64,000 bases of DNA. Source: Solirubrobacter ginsenosidimutans. Its GTDB lineage: Bacteria > Actinomycetota > Thermoleophilia > Solirubrobacterales > Solirubrobacteraceae. Position numbers and translations under genes: made by a program. The stretch lies in assembly GCF_027587205.1 (NCBI RefSeq), contig NZ_JAPDOD010000005.1, forward strand, positions 124,001 to 188,000. Direction: 5' to 3'. Below the pieces are notes generated by a model. That model saw only the letters and a program-made list of their open reading frames with translations, did not search any database and was not told the DNA's origin. Below, one piece after another: positions 31,304 through 39,309 of this stretch. Numbering within the stretch: the first letter of the stretch is position 1; the number at the start of each line of letters is the position of its first letter.

Positions 31304-32148
31304 CCAAGCCCTCGCAACACGGCCTCGACCTCGGTGCGGGCGTCCCCGTCCAGCAAGCGCAACGGGCGAGGGAGGTTGCGCGCGCCGGCGAGCCCGAGCA
31401 GCGAAGCGGCGGTGGCCACGACCCGCAGGCCGCCGTAGCGGCGGAACAGCGCCCAGAGCGGCTCGAGCCGCGCGGAGGCGGGGCCGCCTTCGCGCACGAT
31501 CGCGAGGGCGAGCTCCGGGAAGAGCCCGCCGACCACGCTGAACCACACGTCCGCGCCGGCGTCCAACGCGCCCGCCGCGAACTGGTCGCCGCTGACGCCG
31601 ATCGCGACGCTCGCCGGCACAAGCGGCCGCAAGGCGCCGGTCCGTTCCGCGGCTCCGTCACCCGGAAGCTTGATCGCCGCGACGCCGGCGAGCCCCGCGA
31701 CCCGCGCATGCAACGCGTCGCTGAACGCGAACCGCGTCGTGCCGGGGTTGTCGTACACGCACAGCGGCACCGAGAGCTCGGCCGTGACGTCCGCGTAGAG
31801 CCCGTAGACCTCGTCGTCGGTCAGCGGCTGGTAGGAGACCGGGGCGAGCATCACCGCGGCGGCGCCGGCCTGCTGCGCATCGTGCGCGTGCTCGATGACG
31901 TGTTCGGTGCGCACGGCACCGATGCCGATCATCACCGGAACGCCGCCGGCCGCGCCGACCGCGAGTCGCGCCACCCGCGCCCGCTCGGCGCGGGTCAGGT
32001 AGGCGTAGCTGCCCGTGCTGCCGAGCGCTCCGATCGAATGCACGCCCGCTTCGGCAAGACGCGTCACGAGGAGCTGCAATGCCCGTTCGTCGATGGCGCC
32101 GGTGTCGTCGAGCGGGGTCAGGGGAAAGGCGCTCAGGCCTGTGAACAT
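31300..32148 (-). CDS. DapA/NanA-family class I aldolase or lyase
   Basis: 283 residues from the ATG at 32148 (ribosome site CAGGAGGC). The family features are the GSTGSY loop (43-48), Tyr132 in VYDNPGTT and the Schiff-base Lys160 in VAAIKLPGDG. DapA members condense or split 2-keto acids; the flanking MocR regulator and MFS transporter argue for a catabolic role (as in KDG, sialic acid or 4-hydroxy-2-oxo acid aldolases) rather than lysine synthesis. It overlaps the MocR gene by 16 bp and the MFS gene by 4 bp. Confidence 0.87.
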   Translation of the reverse strand: MFTGLSAFPLTPLDDTGAIDERALQLLVTRLAEAGVHSIGALGSTGSYAYLTRAERARVARLAVGAAGGVPVMIGIGAVRTEHVIEHAHDAQQAGAAAVMLAPVSYQPLTDDEVYGLYADVTAELSVPLCVYDNPGTTRFAFSDALHARVAGLAGVAAIKLPGDGAAERTGALRPLVPASVAIGVSGDQFAAGALDAGADVWFSVVGGLFPELALAIVREGGPASARLEPLWALFRRYGGLRVVATAASLLGLAGARNLPRPLRLLDGDARTEVEAVLRGLG

Positions 32149-33428
32149 GCTGCCTCCTGGAGGTCTGCGGCGAACGCTTCGGCCTGCTGTTCGGTGAGGG
32201 TCGAGGTCGTGACCCGCACCGCGTCGATCGTCGCGCCGACCGCGAACGCATTGGCCGGCCGGACGCGCCAGCCGCGGGCGGCGAGGGCGTCCGCCGTCGC
32301 CGCCGTCTCGATCCACACGTTCAGGCCGTCGGGCGCGATCGACACCTCGATCGAGCGCCGCCGCAGCGCGTCGACCAGCGACGTGGCGCGCGCCGCGTAC
32401 GCAGCGCGCGCGGTCTGGCGAAGGCGTTCGACCCGCGGGTCGTCGAGCATGCCCGCAACCGCGTGTTGCAGCAGGTGGCTGACCCAGGTCGTGGCCGGTC
32501 CGAGCCGCGCGTGCAACCGGTCGACGGTCTCCTCGTCGGCGGCGACGACGGCCAGCCGCAGGTCGGGGCCCAGGAACTTGGCGACCGAGCGCACCAGCGC
32601 CCAGCGCGGCAGCTCGGGCGGCGTGATCCGGTGGTAGCCGGCGGTGGAGAGCGCCCAGAGGTGGTCGTCCTCGATGACCAGCGCATGCGGGTGGCGAACC
32701 AGGACCGCGCGCAGCGCTTCCGCACGCTCGGCCTTCAGGCTCGCGCCCGTCGGGTTCTGCGCCCGCGGTGTGCAGATCACCGCCCGCGCTCCCGCCTCCA
32801 GCGCGTCCGAGAGACCGCGCGCCGACATCCCGCACTGATCCACGGCGACCGGAATCGCGGTGAAGCCGTTCAGCCGCAACGTGCTGATGTGCGCCAGAAA
32901 GCACGGATCCTCGACGGCCACCGCGTCACCCCGCGTCAGATGCATGGCCAGCAGGCGCTCGATCGCATCCACCGCCCCGTGCGTGACGACGACGCCGAAC
33001 GGCCCGGGCAGCTCCTCCCCCAGCGCCCCGCGCGCCCACGCGGCCAGACCTGCGTGTTCGGCCGGCGTGCCGTACAGCGACGCTTCGTATCCGCGGACAT
33101 ACTCGACCACATCGGGAAGGAGCCGCGGATCCGGATTGCCGCTTGCCAGGTCGACCAGCCCGGGACGCGCCGAAGCGCCGTCGCGAGCTGCATCCGGCAC
33201 CGCCGCGATCACCGTTCCGCCCCGGCCGTGGGTCTCGGCCACGCCGGCCGCGACCAGCAGCCGGTACGCCGCCGCCACTGTGTTGCGGTTCACACCGAGC
33301 TCCTGCGACAACGACCGGATCGGCGGGAGCGCGTCGCCCGCGCCGAGCCGGCCGACGTCCACGAGGTCGCGAACGCTCGCCGCGATGCCCGCCGCCGTCG
33401 TCCCACCGATGCTCGAAACCGCATTCAC
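32133..33428 (-). CDS. MocR-type regulator: GntR HTH fused to class I aminotransferase domain
   Basis: About 431 residues from the GTG at 33428 (TTG at 33437 is an alternative; neither has a clear ribosome site, so leaderless translation is possible). The N-terminal winged HTH has DALPPIRSLSQELGVNRNTV and AAYRLLVAAGVAETHGRGGT. The rest is a PLP-dependent aminotransferase-like domain with NPTG (225-228), VIEDDHLWAL and the PLP lysine Lys284 in RSVAKFLGPDLR. MocR proteins sense amino compounds through PLP. A perfect palindrome lies just upstream, between it and the divergent cupin gene. Confidence 0.9.
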   Translation of the reverse strand: MNAVSSIGGTTAAGIAASVRDLVDVGRLGAGDALPPIRSLSQELGVNRNTVAAAYRLLVAAGVAETHGRGGTVIAAVPDAARDGASARPGLVDLASGNPDPRLLPDVVEYVRGYEASLYGTPAEHAGLAAWARGALGEELPGPFGVVVTHGAVDAIERLLAMHLTRGDAVAVEDPCFLAHISTLRLNGFTAIPVAVDQCGMSARGLSDALEAGARAVICTPRAQNPTGASLKAERAEALRAVLVRHPHALVIEDDHLWALSTAGYHRITPPELPRWALVRSVAKFLGPDLRLAVVAADEETVDRLHARLGPATTWVSHLLQHAVAGMLDDPRVERLRQTARAAYAARATSLVDALRRRSIEVSIAPDGLNVWIETAATADALAARGWRVRPANAFAVGATIDAVRVTTSTLTEQQAEAFAADLQEAACSQA

Positions 33429-33431
33429 CCG

Positions 33432-33460
33432 AGACAAGGTAGCATTTGTCCTAGGACAAA
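33432..33460. promoter_or_regulatory. MocR operator candidate: 16-bp perfect palindrome plus half-site
   Basis: TTTGTCCTAGGACAAA at 33445-33460 is a perfect 16-bp dyad. A further GACAA direct-repeat half-site starts at 33433, matching GACAA at 33455. The cluster covers the promoter zone of both the MocR gene (start 33428) and the cupin gene (start 33482), as expected for a MocR/GntR autoregulatory operator with direct and inverted half-sites. Confidence 0.65.
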
Positions 33461-33481
33461 GACCAGGAGGAGTTTCAGGAC

Positions 33482-33982
33482 ATGAGCGTCCCGCGCCGAA
33501 TCGTCACCGGCCACGATGCGAACGGCCGGTCGGTCGTCCTGTCGGACGGCCCGACACCGCGCACGCACGAGAACGAGTTCGCGATCTTCCACGAGCTCTG
33601 GAACACGCGCGCGATGCCTGCCCCGGTCGCGCCCACCGAGCGCGAGCCCACGGAGCGGCCGTTGATCACCCCGCCCGACCCGAACGGGACGATCGTCCGC
33701 ATCACCGTGATCAAGGCGGGCGAGCAGTCGCCGATGCACCGGACCGAGTCGATCGACTACGGCATCGTGCTCGAGGGCGAGATCTGGCTCGTGCTCGACG
33801 ACGGCTCCGAGACCCGGCTGGGGCCGGGTGACGTCGCCATCCAGCGCGGCACCGACCACGCGTGGGTGAACCGCTCCGATCAAGCGGCGCGGATCGTCTT
33901 CATTCTCGTCCACGGCAGGTTCACCGACGAGCTGCGGTCGGCGATCGGCTCGCCGGAGCTGTGGGATCAGGCGCTCGACTGA
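33482..33982 (+). CDS. Cupin-domain protein
   Basis: 166 residues. A single cupin: TVIKAGEQSPMHRTESIDYG (first motif, His and Glu metal ligands), VLEGEIWLVLDDGSE, then GDVAIQRGTDHAWVNRSDQA (second motif with His). Members bind a divalent metal and act as isomerases, oxygenases or sensors. It has a strong ribosome site (AGGAGG) and is divergent from the MocR operon across their shared palindrome, so it probably belongs to the same regulon. Reaction unknown. Confidence 0.85.
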   Translation: MSVPRRIVTGHDANGRSVVLSDGPTPRTHENEFAIFHELWNTRAMPAPVAPTEREPTERPLITPPDPNGTIVRITVIKAGEQSPMHRTESIDYGIVLEGEIWLVLDDGSETRLGPGDVAIQRGTDHAWVNRSDQAARIVFILVHGRFTDELRSAIGSPELWDQALD

Positions 33983-34024
33983 GGGCTCATCCGCTTCTCC
34001 TCCGGCGCCGGGGAGAGTGCGCAC

Positions 34025-34771
34025 ATGCTGCGATCCAGACTCACCTACGCGAACGTCGTCGCCACGCTCGCGCTGTTCATCGCGCTCGGCGGGACCAGCG
34101 TCGCCGCCTCGAGCCTGATCAGCGGGAGCAAGATCAAGAAGGCCTCGATCCCCGGCGATCGCCTCAAGAAGCACACCCTGACCGCGACGCAGATCGATGT
34201 GGCCAAGCTCGGCGCGGTGCCGGCGGCCTCGCACGCGACTACGGCCGACACCGCGGCTCACGCGACGGCCGCCGACAGCGCCGGGAGCGCCGCGGTCGCC
34301 GACACGGCCGCCAGCGCCACCCATGCGACCGCCGCCGACACCGCGGGCCACGCGTCCGACGCCGACACCCTCGGCGGGCTCGCGGCCTCGGCGTTCACGC
34401 GCAGCGAGCGCTTCCAGGTCGGCACCGCCGACTCACGCTCGACGACCGCTCAGACCCTGCTCGACTACCCGGACATCAACCTGCGCGTCGAGACCGACGG
34501 AGCCGCTGACTTCGACACCAGCGTGATCGTGCACAACACGGGGACGTCGACGCTCCAGCTCGTCGGCGACTCCGGTGGCGGCAACATCTTCGCCGGACAG
34601 AAGGCCACCATCAGCGAGGGCAACACCGGCCTCGACTCTCAGCCCGACGAGACGCTGTTCCTGATCCAGACGAATGGGCGCGACGAGGTGCTGGTGGATT
34701 GCCACTTCCCAGCCGCGGGGAACACGACCGGGATCTTCACGTTCTGCACAGGCGTTCGCGCGAACCGCTGA
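34025..34771 (+). CDS. Exported low-complexity surface protein, Solirubrobacterales type
   Basis: 248 residues. The N-terminus MLRSRLTYANVVATLALFIA with GGTSVAAS is a signal segment that I associate with exported proteins of Solirubrobacterales. It is followed by a KKASIPGDRLKKHTLTATQI spacer. Residues ~68-118 are a repeat region built from ATAADTA/HATAADS units ending in DADTLGGLAASAF, similar to trimeric fibre or stalk sequences. A beta-rich ~120-residue C-terminal domain with two cysteines (VDCHF, FTFCTG) follows. Probably an extracellular adhesin or head-on-stalk protein; no sortase signal. Confidence 0.72.
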   Translation: MLRSRLTYANVVATLALFIALGGTSVAASSLISGSKIKKASIPGDRLKKHTLTATQIDVAKLGAVPAASHATTADTAAHATAADSAGSAAVADTAASATHATAADTAGHASDADTLGGLAASAFTRSERFQVGTADSRSTTAQTLLDYPDINLRVETDGAADFDTSVIVHNTGTSTLQLVGDSGGGNIFAGQKATISEGNTGLDSQPDETLFLIQTNGRDEVLVDCHFPAAGNTTGIFTFCTGVRANR

Positions 34772-34781
34772 TCGCGCCGTC

Positions 34782-37340
34782 TCAGGACAGGATCTCGACG
34801 TACCCGTCCGTTCCGTGCAGGCGGATCCGCTGCCCGTCGCGGATCAGCCGCGTGGCTCGCTCGACCCCCACGACGGCCGGCAGGCCGTACTCCCGTGCGA
34901 TCACCGAGCCGTGGGTCATCAGGCCGCCCACCTCGGTCACCAGACCGTTGATGGCGACGAACAACGGGGACCAGCTCGGGTCCGTGTACGCCGTGACCAG
35001 GATGTCCCCAGGCTCGAGTTGGGCGTCCGCCACGTCCATGACGACGCGGGCGCGTCCCTCGACGGTTCCGCTGGAGACCGGTAGGCCGATCAGCGCGCCG
35101 GCCGGCGCGTCGTCGCGCCGGTAGCTCCCGGCGACGACCTCGCCCTCCGACGTGAGCACGCGCGGCGGGGTGAGCGCCAGATACGACGTGAACGCCTGCG
35201 TGCGCTGGGCGATGAGCTCGTGGTCGACCTGCTGCGTGCGCGTGACGTCTTCGAGCTCCTGGAACGTGAGGTAGAAGACGTCCTCCGGCTCGCGCAGCAC
35301 GCGGGCCGCGACGAGGCGCTCGGCCTCTTCCAGCAGCGCCTGCCGGTAGACGGAGTAGCGGCAGACCATGCCGTACTTCGGATACTCGCGGTAGCCGATG
35401 AAGGTCCGGACCCGGTCGATCATCCGCTTGGTCTCTTCGGCCTTCTGCTGACCGTCGGGCAGGTCGCGCAGCCGCTCCAGCAGCTCGTGTTCCTTGTCCC
35501 ATGCCTCCTGGCGCCCTCGCTCGAACCGCCGCTCACCGTCGCCCGGCTCGAAGTGCTTGACGTTGCCGAGGATCAGCGGCACGAGCGCACTGGGCCGTTC
35601 GCTCCACCGCGGTCGCGTGATGTCGATCTCGCCGACGCAGCGCATGCCGTACTTGTCGAGGTAGTCCCGGATGGCATCTCGCGATTCGGCCCCGCCAGGC
35701 AACTCGGCGAGATCGTCGAGGAACGCCTCGTTCTCGACGTGCTCCAGAAACGCCACCACGTCCGGGTACGGGCGGATCACGTCGGCGACGTCCAGCAGCG
35801 CCAGGCCCATCTCCGACGTCACGTTGTTCGGGACGGACTGCGTGAGTGTGTCGGCCACGTTCTTCTCGCCCAGCCACGCCTCGAGCTGGTCGTTCAGCCA
35901 CCACGTGGCCTCCATCGCGCCCATGAACACCTGGTGGCTGCGCGGATCGAACAGGATCCGCCGCAGCTCCTGGATGTCCGCCAGGATGAAGTCGAGCAGC
36001 GCCGTTCCCGACTTCGCCTGGATGTCGCGCTTCAACGCGGCGACGGATGCCTGGTTGTGCTCGATCAACTCGGTGACGATGGCCGGATCGGTCTCGATCG
36101 GGGCGGGCCCAGCACCGGCCGGCGGCCCGCCGGGGCCCTCGTCCGGGACCGACGGGACGAAGTCCCCGCGGTCGAGGATGGTCTGCAGCGCGTCCCCGGT
36201 CAGCGGATCGGATTGCCCGATGACCTGCATGATGCCGGAGCGAGCCGCGGGCGACGCCAGGCGCGGGGCGACGTCGACGAACAGCCGCCCACCCGCCTCG
36301 TACATGGTCGGGAGGGCCACCAGCTGGTGCACGGAGAGCCCGAGCGGCTTCATAGGGTCGGTCATCATCTGCTGGTGACCGACGGAGAGGTAGACGTGGT
36401 TGTCCGCGTCACCGATCACGGGGATCGGGAAGAGCGTCGTGATCGGCCGGCTCTGGACGATCTGGAAAGCGTCGTCGACCAGGCACCATTCGATGTCCTG
36501 CGGGCGGCCGAAATGCGCTTCGATCCGCCGGCCGAGCCGATCGAGCGCGATGACCTGCGCGTCCGTCAGCGCGGGCTGCTCCTGCGCGACCACCTTGGTG
36601 ACGATCTCGCCGTCGCGCACCGTGTAGCGGTCCGGATTCACCAGGCCGGAGACCAGTGCCTCGCCGAGGCCGAAGGTCGCCTCCACCGCGGCGACCTTGC
36701 GGTTGGACGTGACGGGGTCCGCCGTGAAGAGGATCCCGGCCGCATGCGGGAAGACCATCTCCTGCACGACGACCGCCATGTGGACCTTGCGGTGGTCGAA
36801 GCCGTTCCGCAGGCGGTAGGTCACGGCCCGCTCGGTGAACAGCGAGGCCCAGCACCGGCTTACGTGCGCCACGACCGTCGCCGTCCCCACGACGTTCAGG
36901 TACGTGTCCTGCTGGCCGGCGAAGGAGGCCGTCGGCAGGTCCTCCGCCGTCGCGCTCGATCGAACCGCGTAGGCGGCGTGCTCGCCGAGCCGGCTCACGG
37001 CGCTCGCGATCGCCGCCGCCAGATCGTCGGGGACGGCGATCGCTTCGACGCTCTGGCGAACCTCTGCGCTGAGCGTGCGGATCGCCTCCCGGTCGTCCGC
37101 GCTCAGGCGCGACAGCCGCTCGAGCCGCTCCTCGATCGCGGGCGCTTCCCGCATGACCCGCTCGAAGGCCTGCGTCGTCACGCAGAAGCCGGGCGGCACG
37201 CGGATGCCGTCGATCCGCGAGAGCTCCCCCAGGTGCGCGCCCTTGCCCCCAACGACCGCGACCTGCGCCTCGCCGACCTCCTGAAGACCGACCACGTAAT
37301 CGCCACCGGCCACCACCGCCGCATGCCCCTGCCTGCCCAT
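34782..37340 (-). CDS. rph: Rifampin (rifamycin) phosphotransferase
   Basis: 852 residues from the ATG at 37340 (ribosome site GAAGGGAG). The N-terminal ATP-grasp domain is like PEP synthase: VVGGKGAHLGELSRI, YAVRSSATAEDLPTASFAGQ and GFDHRKVHMAVVVQEMVFPH. The middle ~430 residues are the rifamycin-binding domain (VGHQQMMTDPMKPLGLSVHQ, DITRPRWSERP). The phosphohistidine domain is at the very C-terminus (TEVGGLMTHGSVIAREYGLP, His810). That order and the lack of a PEP/pyruvate domain separate Rph from PEP synthase. Rph phosphorylates the rifamycin ansa-chain hydroxyl using the ATP beta-phosphate. Two RAE-like palindromes precede it. Confidence 0.92.
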   Translation of the reverse strand: MGRQGHAAVVAGGDYVVGLQEVGEAQVAVVGGKGAHLGELSRIDGIRVPPGFCVTTQAFERVMREAPAIEERLERLSRLSADDREAIRTLSAEVRQSVEAIAVPDDLAAAIASAVSRLGEHAAYAVRSSATAEDLPTASFAGQQDTYLNVVGTATVVAHVSRCWASLFTERAVTYRLRNGFDHRKVHMAVVVQEMVFPHAAGILFTADPVTSNRKVAAVEATFGLGEALVSGLVNPDRYTVRDGEIVTKVVAQEQPALTDAQVIALDRLGRRIEAHFGRPQDIEWCLVDDAFQIVQSRPITTLFPIPVIGDADNHVYLSVGHQQMMTDPMKPLGLSVHQLVALPTMYEAGGRLFVDVAPRLASPAARSGIMQVIGQSDPLTGDALQTILDRGDFVPSVPDEGPGGPPAGAGPAPIETDPAIVTELIEHNQASVAALKRDIQAKSGTALLDFILADIQELRRILFDPRSHQVFMGAMEATWWLNDQLEAWLGEKNVADTLTQSVPNNVTSEMGLALLDVADVIRPYPDVVAFLEHVENEAFLDDLAELPGGAESRDAIRDYLDKYGMRCVGEIDITRPRWSERPSALVPLILGNVKHFEPGDGERRFERGRQEAWDKEHELLERLRDLPDGQQKAEETKRMIDRVRTFIGYREYPKYGMVCRYSVYRQALLEEAERLVAARVLREPEDVFYLTFQELEDVTRTQQVDHELIAQRTQAFTSYLALTPPRVLTSEGEVVAGSYRRDDAPAGALIGLPVSSGTVEGRARVVMDVADAQLEPGDILVTAYTDPSWSPLFVAINGLVTEVGGLMTHGSVIAREYGLPAVVGVERATRLIRDGQRIRLHGTDGYVEILS

Positions 37341-37357
37341 CGCGCCGCTCCCTTCAT

Positions 37358-37409
37358 CGCTTGCGGCAAGCGAGTATGGAGCACACCCGGGGGCTTGAAA
37401 CAAGCCCCC
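37358..37409 (-). promoter_or_regulatory. Rifamycin-associated-element-like palindromes upstream of rph
   Basis: The distal dyad has arms GGGGGCTTG (37389-37397) and CAAGCCCCC (37401-37409) around AAA. The proximal one, CGCTTGCGGCAAGCG (37358-37372), contains the core CTTGCGGCAAG. As I recall it, the actinomycete RAE is a 19-bp repeat of GGGGCTTG...CAAGNCCC type with that core, found upstream of rifamycin-inactivating genes. A CATACT -10-like hexamer on the minus strand lies between the two dyads. The distal dyad could also end the upstream transcript. Confidence 0.7.
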
Positions 37410-37474
37410 CAGGCAGGGATACTCTGGAAGTGGAGGGGGCCGCGCGCACCTCCGCGTGCTCGAGCGCAGAGGTT

Positions 37475-37981
37475 CTAGTTGCAGTACGGCAGCGGAACGT
37501 CGGGGTCGTCGGAGCAGCTCAGGTCGTCGCTCGCCTCCTCCAGACCTTCGGAATAACCCTCGTCCCGGCCGGTTGAGTGACCGGCGTTGTAACCCGCCGC
37601 ATTGCCGGATGAGTAGCCGTCGCGCTGCCCCTTGGCGTACGCCTCGTTCACCTTGCGCCTGCCCGAGCGCTTCATCTTGCGGACAACCCTCTTGATGACG
37701 CGGGCCGAGCGCTTCTTCTCCACTGCGACAGCGTCCTTCACTGCAGCGTCCTGGGCGCGCGATGCGGCGAGCATCGCAGCCTGCTCGTCACGGTCGGTCT
37801 TGATCGCGAGTGCCGCGTAGCGGTCGTCGCGCTGCTTGTACTGCGCTTGCACGTGGTTGGTCGTGAGGGTGAGACCGGTCGCCAGCAAGGCCATCACAAG
37901 CGCACCGATGGCGGCGATGCGTGCGGTGCGCTTGTTGAAGGTGACTGTCGCGTTGTTGTTGTGCTGTTCGTTGGAGTCCAT
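37475..37981 (-). CDS. Membrane-anchored protein with coiled-coil and Gly/Tyr repeat region
   Basis: 168 residues. A short Asn-rich cytoplasmic head (MDSNEQHNNNATVTF) precedes one membrane span (IAAIGALVMALLATGLTL), then a charged, probably coiled-coil segment (YKQRDDRYAALAIKTDRDEQ, then KRSARVIKRVVRKMKRSGRR). A G-x3-G-Y repeat tract (GQRDGYSSGNAAGYNAG) and an acidic Cys-containing tail (LSCSDDPDVPLPYC) finish it. Asn and Lys are commoner and G+C lower than in neighbours. Function unknown; the external tract may contact the cell wall. Confidence 0.6.
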   Translation of the reverse strand: MDSNEQHNNNATVTFNKRTARIAAIGALVMALLATGLTLTTNHVQAQYKQRDDRYAALAIKTDRDEQAAMLAASRAQDAAVKDAVAVEKKRSARVIKRVVRKMKRSGRRKVNEAYAKGQRDGYSSGNAAGYNAGHSTGRDEGYSEGLEEASDDLSCSDDPDVPLPYCN

Positions 37982-38019
37982 ATCGGGGTCTTCTTGTGAT
38001 TGCGTCGGATGCGAGGTTG

Positions 38020-38370
38020 TCAGCCGTAGTAGACGGCGCGGAACTTGAAGGCGGTGTTCGACGTGTACTCGTCACAGCGCCACCCGTAGGTGCTGGTCTT
38101 GCGACAGTGCCAAGTCACATAGCCGTCGAAGAAGTGGGTGGGAATCCGGTTGGTGTACTGGCGCTCGTAGCCGCGCTTGAGCCACTTATTGACGACATAG
38201 CGGCTGCTGGCGCAATTCATGCCCTCCATCGGCACGACGTTGCTGACCTCCGCATACTCATCGAAGCGATTGCCGGTGTACCAGCCGCCGCAGTTGGAGG
38301 CGGACGCCACCGACGGCGCAGCGACGATGACCGCGACCGCGGCCAGGGTGAGAATCATGATGCGCTTCAC
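38020..38370 (-). CDS. Small secreted cysteine-containing protein
   Basis: 116 residues from the GTG at 38370 (AAGGAG upstream). A signal peptide (MKRIMILTLAAVAVIVAAPS, cut near SASN) leaves a ~90-residue mature protein with four cysteines, enough for two disulfides (NCGGWYTG, GMNCASSR, TWHCRKTSTYGWRCDEY). Aromatic-rich motifs such as YVVNKWLKRGYERQY suggest a compact extracellular or cell-wall domain. It precedes the membrane-anchored protein at 37475 by 38 bp on the same strand and shares its lower G+C. No family recognised. Confidence 0.65.
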   Translation of the reverse strand: MKRIMILTLAAVAVIVAAPSVASASNCGGWYTGNRFDEYAEVSNVVPMEGMNCASSRYVVNKWLKRGYERQYTNRIPTHFFDGYVTWHCRKTSTYGWRCDEYTSNTAFKFRAVYYG

Positions 38371-38581
38371 TACGAAGCTCCTTGCCTTGTGCGAGGGAGA
38401 GATGACCGGCCTCTCGCATGGGAGCAGGCGGCCCGTTGTAGAGACAGCACATAAGACCCCACCGGCGCGGCCCGTTACGCCGATTTCCTGACAGTGTGAA
38501 CAATTACGCAGCAGGACCGCGTGGAACTACGGATCGACGATGCGGCGCACTACGGTCACGCTGCGTGACTGCGCTCGTGGG

Positions 38582-38599
38582 TCCGCCCCGCAGGGCGGA
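38582..38599. terminator. Hairpin in the 273-bp gap before the GAP-family gene
   Basis: TCCGCCC (38582-38588) and GGGCGGA (38593-38599) close a CGCA loop. The gap 38371-38643 separates divergently read genes, so this may be a leader structure rather than a terminator. Nothing else recognisable was found in it. Confidence 0.35.
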
Positions 38600-38643
38600 G
38601 GGGCGCCGCCACCTGTGTGCTGTCAAGCTGACGCCCGAGTCCG

Positions 38644-39309
38644 TTGATCTTCGAGCTCCTCGCCCTCGGTGTCCTCAGTGCCTTGCGTCCCGCGACGAGC
38701 CAGGCCGCGGTCGTCGCGCTGCTGCGCGCGCCGGATGCGCGCCGTCTGCTGCTGGCGTTCACGCTCACCGGACTGATCGTCAGCATCGCCGTCGGGACCC
38801 TGATCGTGGTCGCCTTCGACGGTGCCGGTAACGCCTTCGGGCGGTCGTCCTTCGCGGCCGCGTTCGACGTGCTCGCCGGCGTTGCGGCGCTCGCCTTCGC
38901 GGCCGGCGTCAAGCAGGGGCGGGTGTCCCCGCCGCACCGCGCGGCGTCGAAGCCGAAGTCACCGTCGCGGATCACCACGCGGTTGAGCCATCCGTCCGCG
39001 CGGACCGCTGCCGTCGCGGGCGTCGCCACCCACGTGCCCGGTCTGATCTACCTCGTCGTGCTCAACGCGATCGCCGCGGAGGACTTCCGAGGCGGGGAGG
39101 CGACGCTCTACGTCGCCGTCTACAACCTGCTGTGGTTCGCAATCCCGATCATCGCGCTCGCGCTGGCGGTGTTCTCGCCCGGCACGGCGAACGTCTACCT
39201 CGGTCGCGGTGCCGCTTGGGCACGCGAGAACGAGGAGTGGCTGCTCGTCACGTCCTTCGCCGCGCTCGGCGCGTATCTCGTGATCAAGGGAGTGGTTGCG
39301 CTGGCTTAG
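38644..39309 (+). CDS. GAP-family (Sap/SfLAP) membrane protein
   Basis: 221 residues with six hydrophobic segments and a short cytoplasmic loop (KQGRVSPPHRAASKPKS). The ATHVPGLIYLVVLNAIA stretch is the hallmark of the GAP family, which includes the mycobacterial Sap protein linked to surface glycolipid transport; the family may move lipids or small ions. The TTG at 38644 is used as start because the first membrane segment begins there. Convergent with, and overlapping by 26 bp, the AI-2E family gene. Confidence 0.8.
   Translation: MIFELLALGVLSALRPATSQAAVVALLRAPDARRLLLAFTLTGLIVSIAVGTLIVVAFDGAGNAFGRSSFAAAFDVLAGVAALAFAAGVKQGRVSPPHRAASKPKSPSRITTRLSHPSARTAAVAGVATHVPGLIYLVVLNAIAAEDFRGGEATLYVAVYNLLWFAIPIIALALAVFSPGTANVYLGRGAAWARENEEWLLVTSFAALGAYLVIKGVVALA

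Noticed and set aside
31300..32148. 4-hydroxy-tetrahydrodipicolinate synthase for lysine biosynthesis
   Set aside because: Overlap with a MocR regulator and an MFS transporter, and absence of other dap genes, make a catabolic aldolase more likely; only the family is called.
34782..37340. Annotation as phosphoenolpyruvate synthase
   Set aside because: The phosphohistidine domain is the last ~110 residues and no PEP/pyruvate-binding barrel follows; the central domain and length fit rifampin phosphotransferase.
35220..37478. Long open frame antisense to rph (about 750 codons), with similar ones opposite the LAL, metallopeptidase and M14 genes
   Set aside because: The translations are Arg/Gly/Asp-rich with no recognisable domain and lie exactly opposite well-supported genes. 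In very high-GC DNA such antisense frames are expected by codon bias.
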